Of a stretch of 64,000 bases of DNA, positions 60,293 to 64,000 are shown in pieces. The notes below the pieces were generated by a model. The model worked only from the letters and a program-made list of their open reading frames with translations. It did no database searches and was not told where the DNA came from. Within the stretch, counting starts at the first letter, position 1, and the number at the start of each line of letters is the position of its first letter. Source of the stretch: Chryseomicrobium excrementi (lineage in GTDB: Bacteria; Bacillota; Bacilli; Bacillales_A; Planococcaceae); assembly GCF_002798305.1 (NCBI RefSeq), contig NZ_PCGR01000002.1, positions 606,034 through 670,033 of the forward strand. Direction: 5' to 3'. A program made the translations under genes and the position numbers.

Positions 60293-62327
60293 TGTAAATG
60301 ATCAACACTTAAAAATAAAAAAAGAGTTTCCTAGAAAAGTCAGGGAAATTCGTCACGTTTGGATTCCGATGCGAGACGGCTGTAAGTTAGCCGCTCGTAT
60401 CTGGTTACCAGAAGATGCCGAGAGTCAACCAGTTCCAGGACTGCTAGAATATATCCCTTATCGTAAAAATGATTTTACTGCACTGCGCGATTCGATCCGT
60501 CATCGCTATTTTGCAGGGCATGGCTATGCTTCTGTGCGAGTCGATATGCGCGGATCTGGTGACTCAGAAGGGATTTTATACGATGAGTATCTCCCTCAAG
60601 AACAAGAAGATGCGGAAGACGTTTTGACGTGGATGGCTGCTCAGCCGTGGTGTACAGGCTCTATTGGGATGTTTGGTAAGTCATGGGGCGGGTTTAATAG
60701 CCTGCAAGTAGCAGCTAGACAACATCCGAATTTAAAAGCGATTATCACACTTTGTTCAACAGACGATCGCTACGCAGATGATGTGCATTATATGGGCGGC
60801 AACGTTCTTGCATCGGATATGCAGTGGTGGGCCTCTACAATGCTCGTCTACAACGCGCGACCTGCAGATCCTGAGGTGGTAGGAGATAAGTGGAGAGAGA
60901 TGTGGCTGGATCGTTTAGACAAGACACCACCGTTTATTGAAGAGTGGTTGAGTCATCAGCGCCGAGATGATTACTGGAAACAAGGATCCGTTTGTGAAGA
61001 TTATGACTCCATTAAGATTCCCGTATTCGCAGTGGGTGGTTGGGCAGATGGATACACGAATGCCATCTTCCGTCTTTTAGAAAACTTAAAAGGACCAAAA
61101 CTTGGCCTCGTTGGTCCTTGGTCTCACGAATACCCTGAAGTGGCGACACCCGGACCGAACATTGGATTTTTACAAGAGGCGCTCCGCTGGTGGGATAAAT
61201 GGTTAAAAGGTATTGAGACAGATATTATGGAGGAAGCACAGCTCCGAGTGTGGGTTCAAGATGCGTTGCCACCGAGCGTCAACTACCAATCAAGAGAAGG
61301 GTATTTTGCAGCACTGGAGAGTTGGCCTTCTGAGCAGACGATAACGGAGTCCTTGTACTTGCAACAAGGCACTTTAAACAAACATGTTACATCTTCTAAG
61401 TTGCAGAGAGTTGAAAGTGAGCAGGTGCACGGGTTACATTCCGGTGTCTGGTGCCCATTTGGGCAAGCCGGTGATTTGCCGAGTGATCAGCGCTTAGAGC
61501 TGCCATTCAGCCACGCTTACGTAGGTGAAGAATTACAAGAACCACTAGAAATACTAGGCTTCCCAATTGCGAAACTTCGAGTAGCTTCTGATCAACCACT
61601 TGCCATGGTAGCGGTTCGTTTGAGTGATCGCGCACCATCAGGCGAGACGACACTGATCTCTTGGGGAATGCTCAATCTGACCCATCATGCGAGCCATGAG
61701 TTCCCAGAAACACTCGTGCCTGGTCACTTCTATGACGTGGATGTCCAGCTGAATGCAATCGGATACCGTTTGCCCGCTGGTCATCAGATAGAAGTGGCAG
61801 TTTCTCCAAACTACTGGCCCCATGCTTGGCCAAGTCCAGAAGAAGTGACATTGACTCTTGATGAAGCTGCTTGTCGTATTGAGCTGCCTCTTCGGACAGC
61901 ACGATTAGCTGAAGACGACGCCATCTCATTCGAAGCTCCTGAAACCGCAGCAGTACTTGATCGAGAAATAGTTCGCCCTGAAAAACGAAAGCGCATGATT
62001 TCGTTTGACCCGGTCACAGATACTTGGATACTTCGCGATTATTCGGATGAAGGAGCTCGTTTGCTTCCCGATTCGGGGCTCGAGTATGGTAGTGAAAATA
62101 CGAATGTCTTTTCCATTAAAAAAGGAGACCCTCTTTCGGCGCAGACGACCAGCACATGGTCCTTGCACATCGGCAGAGGGGACTGGCAGACTCGAGTAGA
62201 ATCGTGCAGTAAGATGACATGTGATGAAGAGCATTATTTCGTTTATAATCAGCTTTCCGCATTCGAGGGAGACACACAAGTGTTTTCACGAGAATGGAAA
62301 AAAGAAATAAAACGAGATCATACGTGA
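60282..62327 (+). CDS. CocE/NonD-family serine hydrolase
   Basis: 681 residues. An X-Pro-peptidase S15-type alpha/beta domain with nucleophile elbow GKSWGG near residue 130, Asp in VGGWADGYTN and His in GPWSHEY, followed by a C-terminal jelly-roll (PepX_C) domain. Members cut esters or amides such as cocaine and glutaryl-amides. No signal peptide, so cytoplasmic. ATG 60282, seven bases from AAGGAG, is preferred over 60276. Overlap with the BCCT gene indicates coupling; a choline or carnitine ester is a possible substrate. Confidence 0.88.
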   Translation: MVFNVNDQHLKIKKEFPRKVREIRHVWIPMRDGCKLAARIWLPEDAESQPVPGLLEYIPYRKNDFTALRDSIRHRYFAGHGYASVRVDMRGSGDSEGILYDEYLPQEQEDAEDVLTWMAAQPWCTGSIGMFGKSWGGFNSLQVAARQHPNLKAIITLCSTDDRYADDVHYMGGNVLASDMQWWASTMLVYNARPADPEVVGDKWREMWLDRLDKTPPFIEEWLSHQRRDDYWKQGSVCEDYDSIKIPVFAVGGWADGYTNAIFRLLENLKGPKLGLVGPWSHEYPEVATPGPNIGFLQEALRWWDKWLKGIETDIMEEAQLRVWVQDALPPSVNYQSREGYFAALESWPSEQTITESLYLQQGTLNKHVTSSKLQRVESEQVHGLHSGVWCPFGQAGDLPSDQRLELPFSHAYVGEELQEPLEILGFPIAKLRVASDQPLAMVAVRLSDRAPSGETTLISWGMLNLTHHASHEFPETLVPGHFYDVDVQLNAIGYRLPAGHQIEVAVSPNYWPHAWPSPEEVTLTLDEAACRIELPLRTARLAEDDAISFEAPETAAVLDREIVRPEKRKRMISFDPVTDTWILRDYSDEGARLLPDSGLEYGSENTNVFSIKKGDPLSAQTTSTWSLHIGRGDWQTRVESCSKMTCDEEHYFVYNQLSAFEGDTQVFSREWKKEIKRDHT

Positions 62328-62328
62328 T

Positions 62329-62832
62329 ATGGACCTCTTATTACTGATTGTTGTCATCAACATAGCGTACGTCTCACTTGCCACACTTCGAGTGATGATT
62401 GTCATTAAAGGGCACGCGGCGGTGGCATCTATCATCTCTACTGCTGAAGTCTTCGTCTACTTAATGGGTCTGACCATGGTTCTAGACAATCTAGATAATC
62501 CATGGAACATTGCAGCTTATTGTCTTGGGTGGGGACTCGGAGTATTTACTGGGGCGAAAATTGAGAAAATGCTTGCTCTTGGCTATGTAGTGATGGAAGT
62601 AGTAGTAGATTCGATTCAAACGACACTTCCTAATGATCTGCGCCAACTAGGTTACGGCGTGACATCCTGGTATGCGGATGGGCAGCAAGGGCCACGCTTG
62701 GTGATGAAGGTGTTGGCCAAACGAAATAAAGAGAATAAATTGCGTCACATTATTTTAGAGAAGGTTCCTAAGGCATTTTTGATCTCGTATGAACCCACTC
62801 ATTTTAATGGCGGTTTTTTCTTGAAACGATAA
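62329..62832 (+). CDS. UPF0316 (DUF2179-type) membrane protein
   Basis: 167 residues with three membrane helices (about 2-20, 30-50, 58-75) and a C-terminal DUF2179-like soluble domain (ALGYVVMEVVVDSI, GVTSWYADGQQG, ILEKVPKAFLISYEP). Resembles B. subtilis YebE. Function unknown. It begins two bases after the hydrolase stop, so it belongs to the same operon. Confidence 0.85.
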   Translation: MDLLLLIVVINIAYVSLATLRVMIVIKGHAAVASIISTAEVFVYLMGLTMVLDNLDNPWNIAAYCLGWGLGVFTGAKIEKMLALGYVVMEVVVDSIQTTLPNDLRQLGYGVTSWYADGQQGPRLVMKVLAKRNKENKLRHIILEKVPKAFLISYEPTHFNGGFFLKR

Positions 62833-62860
62833 AAAGGCTGCGCTTGCGCGCGGCCTTTTT
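62831..62860. terminator. Terminator of BCCT-hydrolase operon
   Basis: AAAAAGGCTGCGC-TTGC-GCGCGGCCTTTTT, with A and T runs on both sides. Confidence 0.9.
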
Positions 62861-62944
62861 AAATTACTTAGTTCTTACGTCGGAATTTTCTAAAAACAAT
62901 TGTGGGAACCTTGATAATTCGGTATCATTTTATGTAGAGGTTTG

Positions 62945-62960
62945 TGCAAGCGTTTGCGCA
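62945..62960. promoter_or_regulatory. LacI-family (MalR-like) operator
   Basis: TGCAAGCGTTTGCGCA contains GCAAGCGTTTGC, one base from the symmetrical GCAAACGTTTGC type recognised by MalR and similar LacI-family repressors. Upstream of the pullulanase gene. Confidence 0.55.
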
Positions 62961-62969
62961 AATCGATAT

Positions 62970-62983
62970 TGAAAGCGATTACA
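62970..62983. promoter_or_regulatory. Catabolite responsive element (cre)
   Basis: TGAAAGCGATTACA matches the CcpA consensus TGNAARCGNWWNCA at every defined position and overlaps a possible -10 (TACAAT, 62980-62985). It predicts glucose repression of the pullulanase gene. Confidence 0.85.
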
Positions 62984-62997
62984 ATAAGAGGGGATGG

Positions 62998-64000
62998 ATG
63001 ATATTGAAAGGATTTAAACAGCTTTCGTGGCTTTCGGTCTTCATAATGTTTCTAAGCATTTGGGTACCGTTTGTGCAACCTGTCAGCGCAGAAACACAGC
63101 CGGAAGTCACAACTACACAACAAACCGATCGGGAGGTGCGCTTCACTTATGTTCGTGAGGACGGTCAGTTCGGAGACTGGAACATTTGGGCATGGAATAC
63201 CGGTGTGAAAGACGATCAAATTGATTTCACAATGAAAGAAGGTACCCATGCAGTCGTAGATATCGCGGTAAGTGAGGCAACGACTCAGTTCGGGTTTGTA
63301 CTCCGGAGCACGTATGACTGGAATACAGCACAAAAGGAATTTGGTGACCGGTTCATTCCTGTAAACAAAAATGACCGAATCACAAAAGCATTTGTTACAA
63401 GTGGTGTGGAACAGATTCGGATTGTGCCAGATGGTTCTGCTCCTGTGATCAATCAAGGAGAAGCGACTTTCTATTACCGCGACAAGGCATTGTTCGAGCA
63501 AGACGCTATGGATTCCATTGAACGTGTGCAACTAAAGTTTGCAGAGGAGACGTACGATATGACTTACGAGGCAGATAATGAACGCTTCGTAACAAACTTA
63601 CCGTCGATTCCAAATGGAGTGACAGCGTATACCTATTTAGTGACGAAAGATGGTGTCACTACAGAAGTGACAGATCCTTATAACACAGTAAACGGAGTCT
63701 CTGCTATCGATTTCAGACAGGCAGACCTGCAAGTTTCAGGGGCTGTAATGCCAGCAGTGATGGATTCCAACGAAAATGCAGTTCTGACGGTTTCTGTAGA
63801 GGGGCTGACAGAAGGCGTAACCGTTTCTTCTATTGTTGTAGACGATTCGGAACTTGGGGGAACTGGAACACTGCAAGTTGACCCAGGCGTTTCAAAAATT
63901 GCGCTTGCAGTGAAAGATGACGTTTCATCAGGTATGAAAGATCTTCCAATCACTGTGAAAGATTCTTATGGAAATAGCTATAAAGGAACGGCACAAGTAG
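62998..64000 (+). CDS. Secreted pullulanase, N-terminal part
   Basis: The frame is open from ATG 62998 to the window end (334 residues), so the gene is truncated on the right. The N-terminus is a signal peptide (LKGFKQLSWLSVFIMFLSIW ... PVSA). A CBM41 starch-binding domain follows (about 50-150): REVRFTYVREDGQFGDWNIW and FGFVLRSTYDWNT are its hallmarks, then further accessory beta domains that precede the catalytic GH13 domain in such enzymes. It would debranch pullulan or starch outside the cell. GAGGGG precedes the ATG; TTG 63004 is an alternative start. Regulated by cre and a LacI-type site. Confidence 0.88.
   Translation, partial: MILKGFKQLSWLSVFIMFLSIWVPFVQPVSAETQPEVTTTQQTDREVRFTYVREDGQFGDWNIWAWNTGVKDDQIDFTMKEGTHAVVDIAVSEATTQFGFVLRSTYDWNTAQKEFGDRFIPVNKNDRITKAFVTSGVEQIRIVPDGSAPVINQGEATFYYRDKALFEQDAMDSIERVQLKFAEETYDMTYEADNERFVTNLPSIPNGVTAYTYLVTKDGVTTEVTDPYNTVNGVSAIDFRQADLQVSGAVMPAVMDSNENAVLTVSVEGLTEGVTVSSIVVDDSELGGTGTLQVDPGVSKIALAVKDDVSSGMKDLPITVKDSYGNSYKGTAQV

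Noticed and set aside
1-64000. Mobile elements, prophage, restriction-modification or toxin-antitoxin genes
   Set aside because: No transposase, integrase, phage, methylase or toxin signature was recognised, and no terminal inverted repeats flank any gene block.

Overview
The window reads as a continuous piece of a Gram-positive, motile, spore-former-lineage chromosome (Bacillota, Bacillales). The evidence is strong AGGAGG-type ribosome binding sites, a B. subtilis-style flagellar set (FlgM/SigD, FliW/CsrA, FlhF/FlhG, SwrD), wall teichoic acid genes, an S-layer-homology protein and a perfect CcpA cre site. The gene order (fliW-csrA-hag to a PilZ gene in one block, pullulanase nearby) makes me think of Exiguobacterium. 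That is inference from memory; a Planococcaceae-type genome is the alternative. I see no rRNA, tRNA, insertion sequence, prophage or CRISPR array.

Layout. 1-1.3 kb: tail of a ribose-type ABC importer (rbsC end, rbsB). 1.7-8.6 kb: polyglycerolphosphate wall teichoic acid genes, with three glycerophosphotransferase-family proteins, TagD and the TagGH exporter. 8.7-41.9 kb: an almost complete flagellar locus. It opens with a SigD-promoted HD-GYP c-di-GMP phosphodiesterase and closes with a PilZ c-di-GMP receptor. In between are fliW-csrA-hag, a glucosaminidase, flaG-fliD-fliT-fliS, motAB-fliL, flgM-flgN-flgK-flgL, an inverted flhO-flhP pair, and the long flgB...sigD operon. Four matches to the SigD promoter (TAAA-N16-CCGATA) and two CsrA sites in the hag leader are visible, so the checkpoint (FlgM/SigD) and flagellin homeostasis (FliW/CsrA/Hag) can be read directly from the DNA. 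No chemotaxis gene is in the cluster. FliM lacks the N-terminal CheY-P docking peptide, while the FliN/FliY-like protein keeps a similar peptide.

42-50.6 kb: accessory and metabolic genes: a TipA-type MerR regulator, a SEC-C protein, an SLH-anchored D-Ala-D-Ala carboxypeptidase (PBP4 type), a coiled-coil protein, and an XRE-cupin regulator divergent from an MHS-family transporter and an ornithine cyclodeaminase homologue with a perfect 23-bp palindrome between them. 50.9-57.8 kb: a secreted LTD/endonuclease I, RocB-like peptidase, a VOC protein, an alpha/beta hydrolase, and two consecutive secreted acidic proteins, the second built of 44-residue tandem repeats. 57.9-64 kb: a TetR regulator divergent from a BCCT transporter, CocE-type hydrolase and UPF0316 protein, then a secreted pullulanase cut by the window end and controlled by cre and LacI-type sites.

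The most unusual non-coding signals are 21-bp phased intergenic repeats of two different core sequences, and a 20-nt element that occurs three times around the glucosaminidase gene, two copies forming a long hairpin. I did not find a clearly new defence or mobile system. The best candidates for undescribed biology are the 44-residue repeat protein pair, the rearranged CheY-docking arrangement in the flagellar switch, and the BCCT/CocE/TetR cluster.
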